Assembly (NCBI RefSeq): GCF_000283155.1
Contig: NW_004454193.1
Location: forward strand, 14,270,813 to 14,334,812
DNA from: Ceratotherium simum simum
Taxonomy: Eukaryota > Chordata > Mammalia > Perissodactyla > Rhinocerotidae
DNA: 64,000 bases
Reading direction: 5' to 3'
The first letter of the stretch is position 1. Each line of letters begins with the position of its first letter. Shown here piece after piece: positions 1 through 10,574 of this stretch. The translations under genes and the position numbers were made by a program. The notes beneath the pieces are model-generated. The model did not search any database. It was not told the origin of the DNA and worked only from the letters and a program-made list of their open reading frames with translations.

Positions 1-590
1 TTGCTAGAATTGGATTAAACAGAGAAGAATTTTAAGGGCCAAGAACTATTTTTTTCCTTCCCAGTACTACATTGGGCTGCCATTCCAGCCAAACTAGATA
101 AAGCATAGGTAAAGCATGAACATTCTCCTGATTAAACTAGGAAAGCTATCTCTAAATTCTACTAGATTCTGAATTATATGCAAATATCATTTCCTCACTA
201 TCTTCAAGTAATATTTTCTCCCTGTAGTGTGTCTGAAACATTGCCCATACCATATAAGTGTTTTGAGATATTAAAACACATGGTTCCAGATGTGAGAATG
301 ACACTTAGAATGCCTGATGCACAATACATGCTCAACAAATAGAATATCTAACTGTTGTTATTTTTCTTGTGTGATTTTTGTTCTTACTCTTCATTATCTT
401 AACATTATTATTTTTGTTATTATTACATAAATGTCGGGTCACAACAAACATGGAGCAGATGATGAATACTCATTAATAAGTTATGTTTTATACAAAAATA
501 CTATTATGGCAATCAAATTTAATATGTGAACCTGTATGCTGACCAAAATTTGCAACAAGTACTTAAATTCAAAATTATCCTTAAAACCAA
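1..590. other. AT-rich DNA, nothing recognised
   Basis: I see no coding potential, RNA gene or repeat that I can name here. The stretch has short A and T runs and an ATT/TTA-rich patch near 355-425. It ends where L1 sequence becomes recognisable near 590. Confidence 0.5.
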
Positions 591-591
591 A

Positions 592-1680
592 GTTCCCAAA
601 GAGGATATACAAATGGCCAATAAGTAAAAGAAAAGTTGTTCAACATCATTAGTCATTTGGGAAATGCACATCAAAACCAAAATGAGATGCTACTTCACAC
701 CCATGAGATGACTAAAATGAAAAGATAATCACAAGTGTTGAAAGGATGAGGAAAAATTGGAACATCCTTGATGATGGGATTATAAAATGGTGCAGACAAT
801 TTGGAAAACAGTCTGGCAGCTCCTCAAATGATTAAAGAGAGAATTACCATACCACCTAACAATTCAACTTCTAGATTCCTACCCATGAAAATCTAATGCA
901 TATGTCCACGTAAAAACTTATGTATGAATGTTCATGGTAGCGTTATTCGTAATAGCCAAAAAGCAGAAACAATCCAAATGTCCATAAATTGATAAATGGA
1001 TAAACAAAATGTGGTAGATCCATACAATAGATTATTCAGCTATACAAAGGAATGAAGTACTGATTCATTCTACAACATGGATGAATCTTGAAAACATTAT
1101 GCTAAGTGAAAGAAGCCAGAGGTAATAGATCACATATTTTATAATTTCATTTTTATGAAATATCCAGTGTATGTAAATCCATATAGACAGAAAATATATA
1201 GGGCAAGAAGAGGAAGGAGGTATGGGGAGTGACTGCTAATGGGCATGCATGGGGTTCCTTTTTAGGGTGATGAAATGTTCTGGAATCAGATAGGGGTCAT
1301 GTTAAGACTTTGTAAATATACTAAAATCCACTGAATTGTATAATTTTTTTTGTTTTTTGGTGAGGATGGATGATTAGCCCTGAGCTAACATCTGTTGCCA
1401 ATCCTCTTTTTGCTGAGGAAGATTAGCCCTGGGCTAACATCCGTGCCCATCTTCCTCTGCTTTATATGTGGGATGCCTGCCACAGCATGGCTTGATAAGT
1501 GATGCATAGGTCCAAGCCCGGGATCCAAACCTGAGAACCCCAGGCCGCCGAGGTAGGTTTGTGCACCAAGCGTACAAAATTAACCACTATGCAACTGGGC
1601 CAGCCCCTGAATTGTATACTTTTAAAGGTTGAGCTTTATGGTACATGAATTATATCTCAATAAAGCTGCCACAAAAATAA
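592..1680 (+). mobile_element. L1 LINE 3' end, 5'-truncated, split by an ERE SINE
   Basis: The sequence follows the familiar end of a mammalian L1 of L1MA/L1MB type. It starts in the last part of ORF2 with the block around AAATGGCCAATAAG, followed by ACAGTCTGGCAG and AATGTCCATAAATTGATAAA, and runs on into the 3' UTR. The element closes with the polyadenylation block CTCAATAAAGCTG near 1655-1670. Stops and indels break every frame, so it encodes nothing. An ERE copy at 1343-1606 interrupts it and the L1 text resumes directly after the SINE, so the SINE is younger. The exact subfamily would need alignment to consensus sequences. Confidence 0.88.
1343..1606 (-). mobile_element. ERE SINE inserted in L1
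   Basis: This is a tRNA-derived equine/perissodactyl SINE read on the minus strand. On the plus strand the A-rich tail appears as a T run near 1345-1355. The two GAGCTAACATCTG/GGGCTAACATCCG tail modules, the ATGGCTTGA block, a degenerate tRNA-like B box (GGATCCAAACC) and the 5' end GGGCCAGCCCC follow. The host L1 text CTGAATTGTATA is present on both sides (1331-1342 and 1607-1618). This is a perfect 12-bp target-site duplication and fixes the borders. The copy is diverged and unlikely to be transcribed. Confidence 0.93.
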
Positions 1681-1684
1681 CCGA

Positions 1685-2245
1685 TACACCTAGTCTACCT
1701 CTAAAAATGTGCTAGTCAATTTCACATTTTAACTAATGAATTTTTTACCAAGATTTTATGAAGTAGTAAATAATTTAACATCGTCACTGTTATGTGACCC
1801 TTAGAGATAAGATAAAAGAAGTTATGAGTGTAAAGTCATGTTTAAACTCCGATCTTCTTATCTTAAGACAATCACATACATACCTCCAGAATAGACTATT
1901 ATATCCATGAATCCATAGAAGATAGTTTGAAGAATCCTGGAAGCACTTGGATTTTCTTTTTCACTTACATTATGATGTATGTTCATGAAAAACATAAGTC
2001 CACTTAGCCTTGATCAGACAATGAATTGAGAGACAAGCGTAGTACATTAGGAATAGTGTGTAGGTCTCCCTCTTGGCTCTTCCCTTTCAAAATATGAATT
2101 CTAAGGCTTGGAATCCTCCCCGCATCCCCACCCATATCTGTTTCTCTTAATCTAGCTAACTAACGTCAACCCTTAGATACCAGCCTAGGTATTAATTCTT
2201 CTGGCAATTCTATCCTTACACCATCAGTCCCATGGTATGCCCTTT
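1685..2245. other. Unassigned intergenic or intronic DNA
   Basis: No feature was recognised. Base composition is AT-rich with a slightly more pyrimidine-rich part after 2060. No reading frame of useful length is present. Confidence 0.45.
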
Positions 2246-2249
2246 CTCT

Positions 2250-2430
2250 GGGTCACTACACTGCCTGAGATTGCTTCTTTCCTTCTACTTACACACTGTG
2301 CTCTCTAGGTGTATGCTTACTACACCTCCAGTTGGCTGTCCAATCTTCAAGAGAAGGCACTCACTATATTTCATTCACCAGAACATTCCTAGACCCTAGC
2401 AGTGCTTAGAACCTAATAAAAACTTTCCAA
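2250..2430 (+). repeat. L2 LINE 3' fragment
   Basis: The order of words fits the 3' end of L2 in degraded form. An AGAGAAGGCACTCACTATATTTCATTCA block is followed by a CTAGCAGTGCTTAGAACCTAATAAAAAC block, which corresponds to the 'last used as polyadenylation region' of L2 consensus. Divergence is high and the start is approximate. Confidence 0.5.
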
Positions 2431-2434
2431 TGGC

Positions 2435-3215
2435 ATAAAAACATTTAATATTTCAACAGAATTGTGTATATATTTATTATAGTATTTGCATTGTTAGCTA
2501 GTGTCTGAGTTGACCATGGTAGTGTGTATCAGCAGATAAGGGTTAAGTTAATTTATTTTAACCACCTAAATAAGTTTCAAATATCAAAACATAAGTCATT
2601 CTCTCATACACGACCTTTCCCAATGCACTATTAATCTTTCGATAATTGAGCTTTATTAGTACACATGTGTCAAGCTAACTCTGAGAAATGTCAGACATCT
2701 CAAATAAACGGGGACCAACCCAACGGTGTGAATGTCAGAAAAGGAGGCAAATGAGGAGACAGGCATGTCTTAAAGAAGAAAATATAAATTAACAATGACT
2801 TTATCAAGATTCCAAGAAAAACAGATTTAATAATCACTTTCAGCCATTGCTCTCTATATAGAAATGCTATCTCTTCCCGGTATCCATTTAATTAAATAGT
2901 CCTTACCCAAAATCAATAATTAGTCACGCTGAAGACAGTTGAGAGATTTTAAGGTCAGTATAAGTCATAAAGAGCTTTAAAAAATTAAATCAAATTACTG
3001 AATAAATTACAAAGGAAATACAGACTTGGAAAGAGTGGCTTTATGGAACTAAAAAATATTTGTAATTTTTATTGGTCATTCATAGGCAGGGCAATTTTGC
3101 CAATCCAAAATCTACATACTTAATGAAGAATACATTGAAGAAACCGCTTTAAAGCATTGCTTTAAAGACAGTACATTGATTTCTTTCTTTCTTGAAAAGT
3201 TTGTAGTGATTATAG
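2435..3215. other. Unassigned AT-rich DNA
   Basis: I see no gene, RNA or nameable repeat. The segment is AT-rich with scattered TAATTA-like words, which are expected by chance at this composition. Confidence 0.45.
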
Positions 3216-3217
3216 TC

Positions 3218-3445
3218 TTAAATATTTATTGCATGCCTATTCTATACCAGGCATTGTGCTAAGCATTTTTCACTTATAATCTCTAATACACTAGCAATTA
3301 ACATTAGATATTAGGATCCTACATTTTGGAAATGAGTAAAATGATGATGACAGAAGTGAGATAACTTAACCAGTATCATACAGTTATTAATTTGCAGAAC
3401 TGGAATTTAAATCCAAGGGCATTTGACTCAAAAACCAAGTTTTCA
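3218..3445 (-). repeat. MIR SINE, near full length
   Basis: On the plus strand the sequence is the reverse complement of MIR. TTATTGCATGCCTATTC and ACCAGGCATTGTGCTAAGC come first. A degraded 'fraction of genomic filler' then leads to GAAATGAGTAAAATG, a TCATACAGTTATTAA block and a GAACTGGAATTTAAATCC block, the last corresponding to the tRNA-related end. All parts of the element occur in order, which makes chance similarity unlikely. Confidence 0.85.
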
Positions 3446-4014
3446 TCTAGTAAATCAGATCAAATGAGTATATGAATAAATGAGTTACTGAATTAATGGA
3501 TGTATGATTTTTAAGCTTTGCATTTCTTTAGAAATAGTGGGATAATCTCTTTATTTCAATACGTTTTTAAAATATTATCAGAGCAGTTTCATATACTACA
3601 TAGTTTAATGTACCGTCACCAGCAAACATCATAGTTTAACGTACCAGGTACCATCACTCAGCATCAACAATTATGAACTCATGGATCATCTTTTTGCATG
3701 TGTGTTCCCACTCAATATATTTCTTCTCTGAATTATTTTGAGGCAAATTCCAGACATATTATTTCATCTTTAAATATTTCAGCATCATCTCTACAATATA
3801 AGTGCGTATATATTTTAAAATATTCACAGTATCATTATCATACATCAAATAATAATTTGTTAGCACTATCAAATATCTAGTCAGTGTCCAAAGTCCCCAG
3901 TGACTCCATTAATATTGTATTCTCTTACAGTATGGTTTTATGAATTAGAATCCATAAAAGAGCTGTTTATTATGATTGGGTAACAAGTCTCTTAAATCTT
4001 ATTAATCTATTGGT

Positions 4015-4072
4015 TATCTCTGTTCTCTCTCTCTGTCTCTGTCTCTCTTTTCCTCTCTCTCCTCTCTCTCCT
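4015..4072 (+). repeat. CT-rich simple repeat
   Basis: A pyrimidine tract of CTCT and CTGTCT units lies inside the L1M-derived region. It has interruptions and is probably a locally expanded part of the LINE. Confidence 0.7.
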
Positions 4073-4212
4073 TACAATTTATTTGTGGAAGAACCAGCTT
4101 ATCTATCCTGTAGAGTTTCCTTCAGTCCAGATTTTGCTGACTGCACCTAAATTGTATCATTCAACATGACTCTCTGCCTTCTGTATTTTCTGTAAACCAA
4201 TGTGTCTAGATC

Positions 4213-4434
4213 AGGGTTTTTCAACTTCAGCACTATTGACATTTTTTTATTCAGTCGTTCAGACAATCCTTTGTTGTGAGGGCCTTCCTGTGCATTGTAG
4301 GATGTTTAGCAGCATCTCTGGCTTCTATACACTAGATGCCACTAGTACCTCGCCAATTGTGGCAATAAAAAACGCCTCCAGACTTTGCCAAATGTCTCCT
4401 GAGGACGGAATTACACCTGGTCGAGAACCATAAA
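4213..4434 (-). mobile_element. MER20 hAT-Charlie DNA transposon, full length
   Basis: The plus strand reads as the reverse complement of MER20. It starts GGGTTTTTCAACTTCAGC, continues through TTGTAGGATGTTTAGCAGC and ACTAGATGCCACTAG, and ends GGTCGAGAACCA. The ends are degenerate inverted repeats of GGTTCTCAACC type. The 222-bp length fits the roughly 219-bp consensus. Flanks TCTAGATC (4205-4212) and TTTAGATC (4435-4442) match at seven of eight bases, which is the 8-bp duplication expected for hAT elements. The element is non-autonomous and makes no protein. Confidence 0.87.
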
Positions 4435-4593
4435 TTTAGATCAGGGTTTTTGTTGTCATTTTATTGTTCTTGTTGTATTTACTACTATTATTTTTTAAAC
4501 TAATTCATAGAAGACGTTGTGTTCTTTCAACAGTTCTCTCTTATAGTGATGGTGGCAGAGATCAATGAACATTTTTCATATCCATAAAACCAT

Positions 4594-4929
4594 TTTATTT
4601 TATATTTTATTTTATTAATTTAATTTTAATTTTATTTTATTGTGTGAGGAAGATCAGCCCTGAGCTAACATCTATGCCAGTCCTCCTCTTTTTGCTGAGG
4701 AAGACCGGCCCTGAGCTAACATGTATTGCCAATCCTCTTCTTTTTTTTCCCCAAAGCCCCACTAGATAGTTGTGTGTCATAGTTGCACATCCTTCTAGTT
4801 GCTGTATGTGGGACACCGCCTCAGCATGGCAAGAGAAGCAGTGCGTCGGTGCGCACCCGGGATCCGAACCCGGGCCAACAGCAGCAGAGCATGCACACCT
4901 AACCCCTAAGCCATGGGGCCGGGCCCCCT
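4594..4929 (-). mobile_element. ERE SINE, full-length form with long AT-rich tail
   Basis: Minus-strand ERE with both parts. The tRNA-related head is at the right end, with B-box complement GGATCCGAACCCG and 5' end GGGGCCGGGCCCC. The body carries CCCCACTAGATAGTTG and CCTTCTAGTTGCTG, followed by two tail modules with GAGCTAACAT. The tail on the left is an expanded TTTTA-rich tract. A possible imperfect duplication TAAAACCATT / TAAAATCATT (4584-4593, 4930-4939) brackets it, so the left border is less certain than the right. Confidence 0.85.
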
Positions 4930-5584
4930 TAAAATCATTAAGGGTTACAAAATGGTGACCTTCTAATTCTATCAATCCTTCTGCTTTTGGGTTTTTTTTT
5001 TGTTTTTTGGTTTTTTTTTTAGCAGGAATACTTTCACTAACAGAAACTTTCTCTCATTGATTATTTGGTTAGTCTGAGCTACAGTGTGTATAATAAAAGC
5101 AGGATAATGCTTAATTTTTCTCCTGTTACCAGTTTATGAAAGAGTAAGTCCTAACATTCTCCAAAGGTGATCAGAACTATCTTATGATTTTTGTTTTGTT
5201 TTGTTTTCATAATAATGGTCTCCTTAATTAATCATACTTCACGAGTTGTAATCCTTTGCATTTATTATTCCTATCTATGATCATATTATATTATCTTTGT
5301 CCAATACAGCCTCTTCAGTCTGACCTGAATCCTTTAATTCTGATATGACTATGGTAGTCTTTGATTACATCCTTGATTTTTTGTATAAAGAGATATTCCA
5401 GGCTTATCCTTTATATTTCTTGCCTAGCTCTAGAATCAGGTATTTCTCCAAGGAGCACTTGTTCCTTTTGTTAAAATCTACTACCATCTAACTGGTAATA
5501 ATTATATTTTATTTCCTTGATCTCCTACAGAATATTGCTTATACTGCCTAGGATATTAAGAAAAGAGGAAAAAAAACAGTCATT

Positions 5585-5725
5585 TTTATAAGTCTTATAG
5601 ACTGTAAAGATATTTAAGACATAATACATTTTATTCATCCTTGTACCCTCAGCAGCTAGTAGATTACATTGTGAATAGTTGAAGTCTTAAAAATGGTTGC
5701 TACGCAAAGGAATAAATGGTTTATA
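5585..5725 (+). repeat. L2 LINE 3' end
   Basis: A TTTTATTCATCCTTGTACCC block, the following CAGCAGCTAGTAG and a terminal AAGGAATAAATGG match the classic L2 3' tail. Short and diverged. Confidence 0.6.
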
Positions 5726-5729
5726 GTTG

Positions 5730-6980
5730 AGTAGTATTAGTGATATTAACCTCTGTGCTATCTGAGATATCAAATGGACGTATTTTCACTAACTTCCTTT
5801 TTTCTTCCCCAACATTCAAACTTGGATGCAGAGAAAGCCACCATTTTGAAAAGGACATAGACCTTCTTTGTTAAAGGAACCAAAAAATACATTAAGGAGA
5901 GTATTTATGATTTTAAGTAAAAATAAAGCTATCTGTCCACATTAAAAAAGAATAAGAGTCAAAGAAAATCACATTAATTTTCACTACCTGTAGAACAAAT
6001 TAGCAAATGTTGTGACCATCTGTGAAAGACACCAGGGCCACATAAGACATGAAATTATTTAATGTGTTAAATCCATTTAAAATGTTTGTATCCTGTTAGT
6101 TCTAACATAATTACTATGTTAATTTCTGTGTGTTTTGCATATTAAACGGAGCACACTCTGGGAAGCTAATGACCGCTATGTCAGCTTTTTATTAAGTCAC
6201 AAAATAAACATGCACAATCCTGCTTCCAAAGATAATTAGTTTACTATTTCTGCCAGAGTTTAAATATTGGGTATGCTTTGAAGATTTGACTTCCATTTGG
6301 GGTGACAGTGAGCATGTGGTAGCTTCTTGATTCTCAGATCATCCTCAAGGCAAGAACATTTTCAAGGGGAGAGAATTCAAAAGTTTTTTCTTTTTTACCC
6401 TTCATTTTTAGCATTGCACAGTTGTAAAAATAACCAAAGGGCGTTTACAGCACGGTTCTACATAGAACTATACTAGGTATTAGGGGTGCTGGAGAGAAAT
6501 ATAAAACCGAATTCCCGGGTGCAATACATTTCAATCAAGTTGGAGATATAAGAGGGGAGACAGTCTAGATTACACTGCTTTTAAACAGAAGTCACAAAAA
6601 GGCAACCAGGAAGTGCCGGCCTATTCCAGCTCCAGATGGAATATGGATGTCTATCAGATGAAGATGAAAACGAATTGCAACAAGACAACACGAAAACAAA
6701 AGCCAGATCAAATAAACCCGTGGACGGCAGCAGTCTCTCTCCAGAGATCCTCGCATTTTTCTTCTCCATGTTGCCTTAATAACCAGCCGATCTATACAGG
6801 ACCACGCCAGGCTTGGCACTGCAGGCATTTAAGCGAGAGATCACTGCTTTAGAGAATATAGAGTGTGTAGACCGTCTGTCCTCACTTCTGCGTTTCTCTG
6901 AGCAATAAATTGGACAGCTATTTTTCTGTGGTAGAAAAGTGATATTGTGGGGCCTCTGATGCACTTACTTTAACCTCAGC
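5730..6980. other. Unassigned, possibly single-copy DNA
   Basis: No gene is recognised. 6030-6260 is rich in ATTA and TAAT words and has few signs of repeat decay, so it could be conserved non-coding DNA, but I cannot test conservation. 6470-6560 has a weak resemblance to an ancient 'GGAGACAGTCTAG' repeat block. 6600-6860 is open in several frames on both strands, which gives short overlapping frames with no recognisable domain. Confidence 0.4.
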
Positions 6981-6984
6981 TCCA

Positions 6985-7155
6985 TTTAATATATTTAATA
7001 TAATCTCAGGCATGTCTCTGAGTTCTAGTTTCCACTTGTATGAAACGGAACCAATACTAACCCTGCCATATTGCCAATGGAAAATCAAGTGAGATGATTT
7101 TTGGAAAGAACAAAGCCCTGCTCCTGGTATATGGTACATGCTTTATATGTACATA
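6985..7155 (+). repeat. MIR SINE fragment
   Basis: A TCTCTGAGTTCTAGTTTCCACTTG block, TGAAACGGAACCAATACTAACC, then a GTGAGATGATTTTTGG block and CTCCTGGTATATGGTACATGC follow the second half of MIR in order. The middle is diverged. Confidence 0.72.
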
Positions 7156-7479
7156 ATTTATATACACTTGTTATAATTCCTATATATAATTAATAGTGGT
7201 CTTTTAGGGGGACAATAGTGTCTAGTTGTTTTTTTTTTACTATTTTTTATTTTTAATGCCATGCAGGCAGACCACAGACCATCTTAGCTTCTAGTGCCAA
7301 AGAAGAAGTGTTAACAATATTAAATTATAATCTTAAGATATTTCATTGAATAGTAATGGAGTTCTAAAATATACAAATTAAAATATTAATTATATATTTC
7401 ATATACTGTAATCTTTTAATTATCAAACGTATATATGTTTCCTCATTTGGTTTTAAAAAGAAATCCTGAATCATGAGGT

Positions 7480-7645
7480 GAGGACAGGTATTGCTATATT
7501 TAATGATATACATCCTGAAATCCATAGTGGTTAAAGGAATTGCCCCAAGACCAAAGTTTGTTGGTGACAAAGTCAGGACCAAACCCCAGGTCTCCTTTCA
7601 CCTAGTTCAAGCTTGTTTCACCACCCAGATGGTGACTTTCCTAAG
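7480..7645 (-). repeat. MIR SINE fragment
   Basis: GTTAAAGGAATTGCC, GGTGACAAAGTCAGGACC and AACCCCAGGTCTCC are the reverse complement of the tRNA-related half of MIR. Ordinary old SINE relic. Confidence 0.7.
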
Positions 7646-7649
7646 GATC

Positions 7650-8100
7650 CTTGAGTGTAAGTACTTCTCTCCCTCCTGATTTCTCCTTCCTTCCTTTTTC
7701 GGTTGCTTGCCCTTGAAAACTCTCTGAAATTCAGCAGGTGAAAGGAAAGCTTTCAAACAGATATGCACCTCTACTGCCTATGATGAGCTTAAAACTTTTC
7801 AGATTTCTCATCTAATTTTTACATAAAATTATCCTAAAGCCTTTGCATTCATAGAAAATGCTTAATTTTTGTTGACTCAGGGTGATTACCATTTTCATCA
7901 GTGATTACCTTCAGCTATAATTAAGTGGTGCCTGAAGGCAGCATTCCCCAACATGGATTCTGAAGATGATTAGGAAGCCTTTCCAGAGGACTGCATGTAA
8001 AATTAGCCGCCTCTTTTCCAATGTTCCCAAAGTATTTGGTTCATAGCCACTAGCACAGTTTTCGTAATACCATTATTATCCAAGTGTTTCTACTGAAATT
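7650..8100. other. Unassigned DNA
   Basis: Nothing recognised. No coding signal and no repeat that I can name. Confidence 0.4.
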
Positions 8101-8104
8101 CTGC

Positions 8105-8290
8105 AGAAACACTCATTAGCTGTGTGATTTTTGGCCAAGTCAACCCATGTTCTTATCAGTCAGTCTCCTGATCTGTGAAATGGAGAAAACAATATGTTTT
8201 TTATTGCATCCGTTGAGAGAATTTAGAAGAGAAATTATGTGAATTATCTGGCACAAGACCTAACATTTAGTAAATGCTTACTTAAGACAT
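8105..8290 (+). repeat. MIR SINE fragment
   Basis: TTAGCTGTGTGATTTTTGGC, a CTCCTGATCTGTGAAATGGAG block and a GGCACAAGACCTAACATTTAGTAAATGC block give the MIR core and 3' part in the correct order. Confidence 0.8.
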
Positions 8291-8481
8291 TTGGGCATCC
8301 TTCACCTCTATATCCTAGATTAATTCTTTTAATGCTGCATTCAAAAAAAAAATGAATAAGTAAATCAAATTTTGTTCATTGTTGATTAAAATCACTGAGT
8401 AAGTAAATTTCTAAACAAATACTGACTGTATTATTCGAATCAGTGCATCCTTGAATATATCAGCATAGCCGTAAATAATAT

Positions 8482-8522
8482 CATAAGATTTTTTTTCTGT
8501 CCCATAAGATTTTTTTCTGTCC
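8482..8522 (+). repeat. 20-bp tandem duplication
   Basis: The unit CATAAGA, a T run, then CTGTCC occurs twice head to tail, at 8482-8502 and 8503-8522. The copies differ only by one T in the run. It looks like a recent slippage event. Confidence 0.9.
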
Positions 8523-8524
8523 CT

Positions 8525-9160
8525 TTATCCTATTGCTCTAGATAACTTAAGTTTACCCTGCCCGTCCTCTTCACTACTTTACCAAATTTCTCTGTCCCCA
8601 TTGTTATTATCACTCATACTTCCCTAAGGAGCCACGGAAGTATTCTTGCCCAGAAGTCCAGAGTTAAACTACAGATCAGTCTTAGCAGACTCTCTCATCT
8701 CTTGCATCTATCTACTCCTGCCCTACTATCCTTGAATGTAATGTTATAGCTAAATTATTTTTGACCTCTGGAAAAGTTATTTCCCAGTGGGCTTTTTGAT
8801 ATCTCACATAAATAAACACCTGACAAAGCTTCCCTACTGGTAGCTTAGACAGAATAGTATCCTGAGGAAATACAGTTTAGGCTTAAGCTGCGAACATCCT
8901 TTTAAACTCTCCCGCATTATGCACAGGCGATACTCAATATTCACAATGCAACATGCTCATGGAACTTGTAGAGTGACCAATTCTCCAAGTTTATCTGGGA
9001 CTGGGGGCACCACTGGGATGTGGGACTTTCAGTGCTAAAAATAGGAAAATCTGAGGCGAAGCAGAACAAGTTCGTCACTGTATGTTGGAAATGGCCATGA
9101 AGTAGATTGTGTCAATGCATAATACTTTTTTATCATCATTTGATGGATCACATGTTTGTG
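8525..9160. other. Unassigned DNA
   Basis: Nothing nameable. The pyrimidine-rich part at 8540-8740 resembles decayed interspersed repeat sequence, but no family could be assigned. Confidence 0.4.
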
Positions 9161-9164
9161 ATCT

Positions 9165-9345
9165 AGCTCTGTACTCCATCGCAACTTCCTCAGGATATAA
9201 ACTCACTGAGGTCAGAGACTTTGATTTAGTCACTCATGACAGCCATGTTAGTCACTTGGTAGGTTCTCAAAAAAATGTCTATTGATGGAAGGAAAGAAGG
9301 GAGAAATGGAGGAATGGAAGGAAGGAAGAACAGCAGAAAAAAAAA
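9165..9345 (+). repeat. L2 LINE 3' end followed by purine-rich microsatellite
   Basis: AAACTCACTGAGGTCAGAGAC, CTTGGTAGGTTCTCA and TGTCTATTGATGGAAGG match the L2 3' end. The terminal GAATGAA-type repeat has turned into a GGAA/GAAA-rich tract at about 9285-9345. Confidence 0.72.
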
Positions 9346-9349
9346 AACA

Positions 9350-10136
9350 TAGGGTAGAGTATATACTCGTTTATCTGTCTCTTCAAACATCTTTGGTACA
9401 ATTAATAGGAACTTCTATATACGTTTAAATCAAGGGGAAAATCCTAGAACTCTAAGATTGTTTTCTAGGCTGTAGACAATGAGTGACTCCTTGAAGTCTG
9501 GAGCATTAGCATGCAAGGGCTTCCTGCACACCATTGATAACATGACTGCAAGTACCAAAAGATGTTAAAAATTTCAAAAAGGCATACTTCATTGTTTGAA
9601 AATGTCATAGGCGATAAAAATCAAATTCTATATCTGCTGTCGTATAAGCCTAAAATTCAGGCTGATATATAATCATTGCTAATGCTTTCTGTTCAAGCAC
9701 ACACTGTTTAACTCTGTCATGGTATTTTCTCCTGACTGAAATATTCAATCCTCTATTACCTTTCCTTCGGCCTGTTTTCCCTGGATCCTTGACAGGTCTT
9801 TAGATTATTCAGGCTAATTCTAAAAGGAAGTGTGTCTGTGGGCTCCCTTTATGGATGAGATGATGGTTCAAATTCAGTGGCATGGCATCCGTGGCCCTGT
9901 AACATTGGTAGCTGAATGACTTCTCAGTCTTGTCTCTTGTCACTCCACGGCAGATGGGCCAAGCTTCAGCCATCTGGAATTCCTCTCTTTCCATTTGTGG
10001 CCTACTCCACTTTGCTTTGGCAAAGGCTGTGATATCTGCATTACCTCACTGCCTGCTCACTTCAACCCAAGAAAAGCTTTTCATAGTATGTCTTCTGTGA
10101 AGCCACCAGTCAAGAGTGGTTGTCCTTTGTCCAAAA
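9350..10136. other. Unassigned DNA
   Basis: No gene or repeat was identified. Frames on both strands near 9810-10000 are short and show no domain. Confidence 0.4.
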
Positions 10137-10143
10137 TCACTGT

Positions 10144-10400
10144 TTTTTGTTTTTTTTTTTTTTTGGTGAGAAAGATTGGCCCTGAGCTAACATCTGTTGT
10201 CAATCTTCCTCCTTTTGCTTGAGGAAGATGGTCCTTGAGCTAATATCTGTGCCTATCTTCCTCTATTTTGTATGTGGGTCGCCACCATAGCATGGCTTGA
10301 TGTGTGGTGTGTAGGTCCATGCTCTGGATCTGAACCTGTGACCTCCAGGCCACTAAAGCAGAGTGCATGAACTTAACCACTACACCACTGGGCCAGCCCC
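10144..10400 (-). mobile_element. ERE SINE
   Basis: Minus-strand ERE with a T-rich tail at 10144-10163, two tail modules with GAGCTAACATCTG and GAGCTAATATCTG, the ATGGCTTGATG block and a 5' end GGGCCAGCCCC. TCACTGT flanks it on both sides (10137-10143 and 10401-10407). The B-box region is decayed (GGATCTGAACC). It lacks the CTGGGGCTTTGGGG middle segment, so it belongs to the shorter ERE subtype seen also at 1343, 19411 and 25265. Confidence 0.92.
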
Positions 10401-10439
10401 TCACTGTGGTTTTTAATATGCTAAATTGTAATTATTATT

Positions 10440-10570
10440 TAGTTCTGTCTTACTTACTGGACTATGAACTGCAAAAGGATAGAGACTTCCATAAGCATCT
10501 TTAAATCCTTGCCATCAAGCACAATGCCTGCTACAGAAATAAAATAAGCACATATTTATTAAATAAACAC
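10440..10570 (+). repeat. L2 LINE 3' end
   Basis: ACTATGAACTGCAAAAGG, CAAGCACAATGCCTGC and CATATTTATTAAATAAAC correspond to the L2 3' terminus. Low identity but correct order. Confidence 0.68.
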
Positions 10571-10574
10571 CAGC

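Larger units (their letters stand above)
3580..5480 (-). mobile_element. Old L1M-type LINE 3' UTR region
   Basis: Several blocks match what I know as the antisense of L1M 3' UTRs. These include a GAGGCAAATTCCAGACATATTATTTCATC block near 3741, a TTTGTGGAAGAACCAGCTTATC block near 4084, and TCCAGGCTTATCC with TTTCTCCAAGGAGCACTTG near 5397-5461. The element is interrupted by MER20 at 4213-4434 and by an ERE at 4594-4929. The last block reappears in diverged form near 37700 in the other L1M. The orientation is inferred from that parallel. The exact subfamily and outer borders are uncertain. Confidence 0.6.

Noticed and set aside
4637..4975. 112-codon minus-strand open frame
   Set aside because: It is a translation of an ERE SINE. 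Similar text recurs at other ERE copies (for example 19449-19646), which explains the resemblance.
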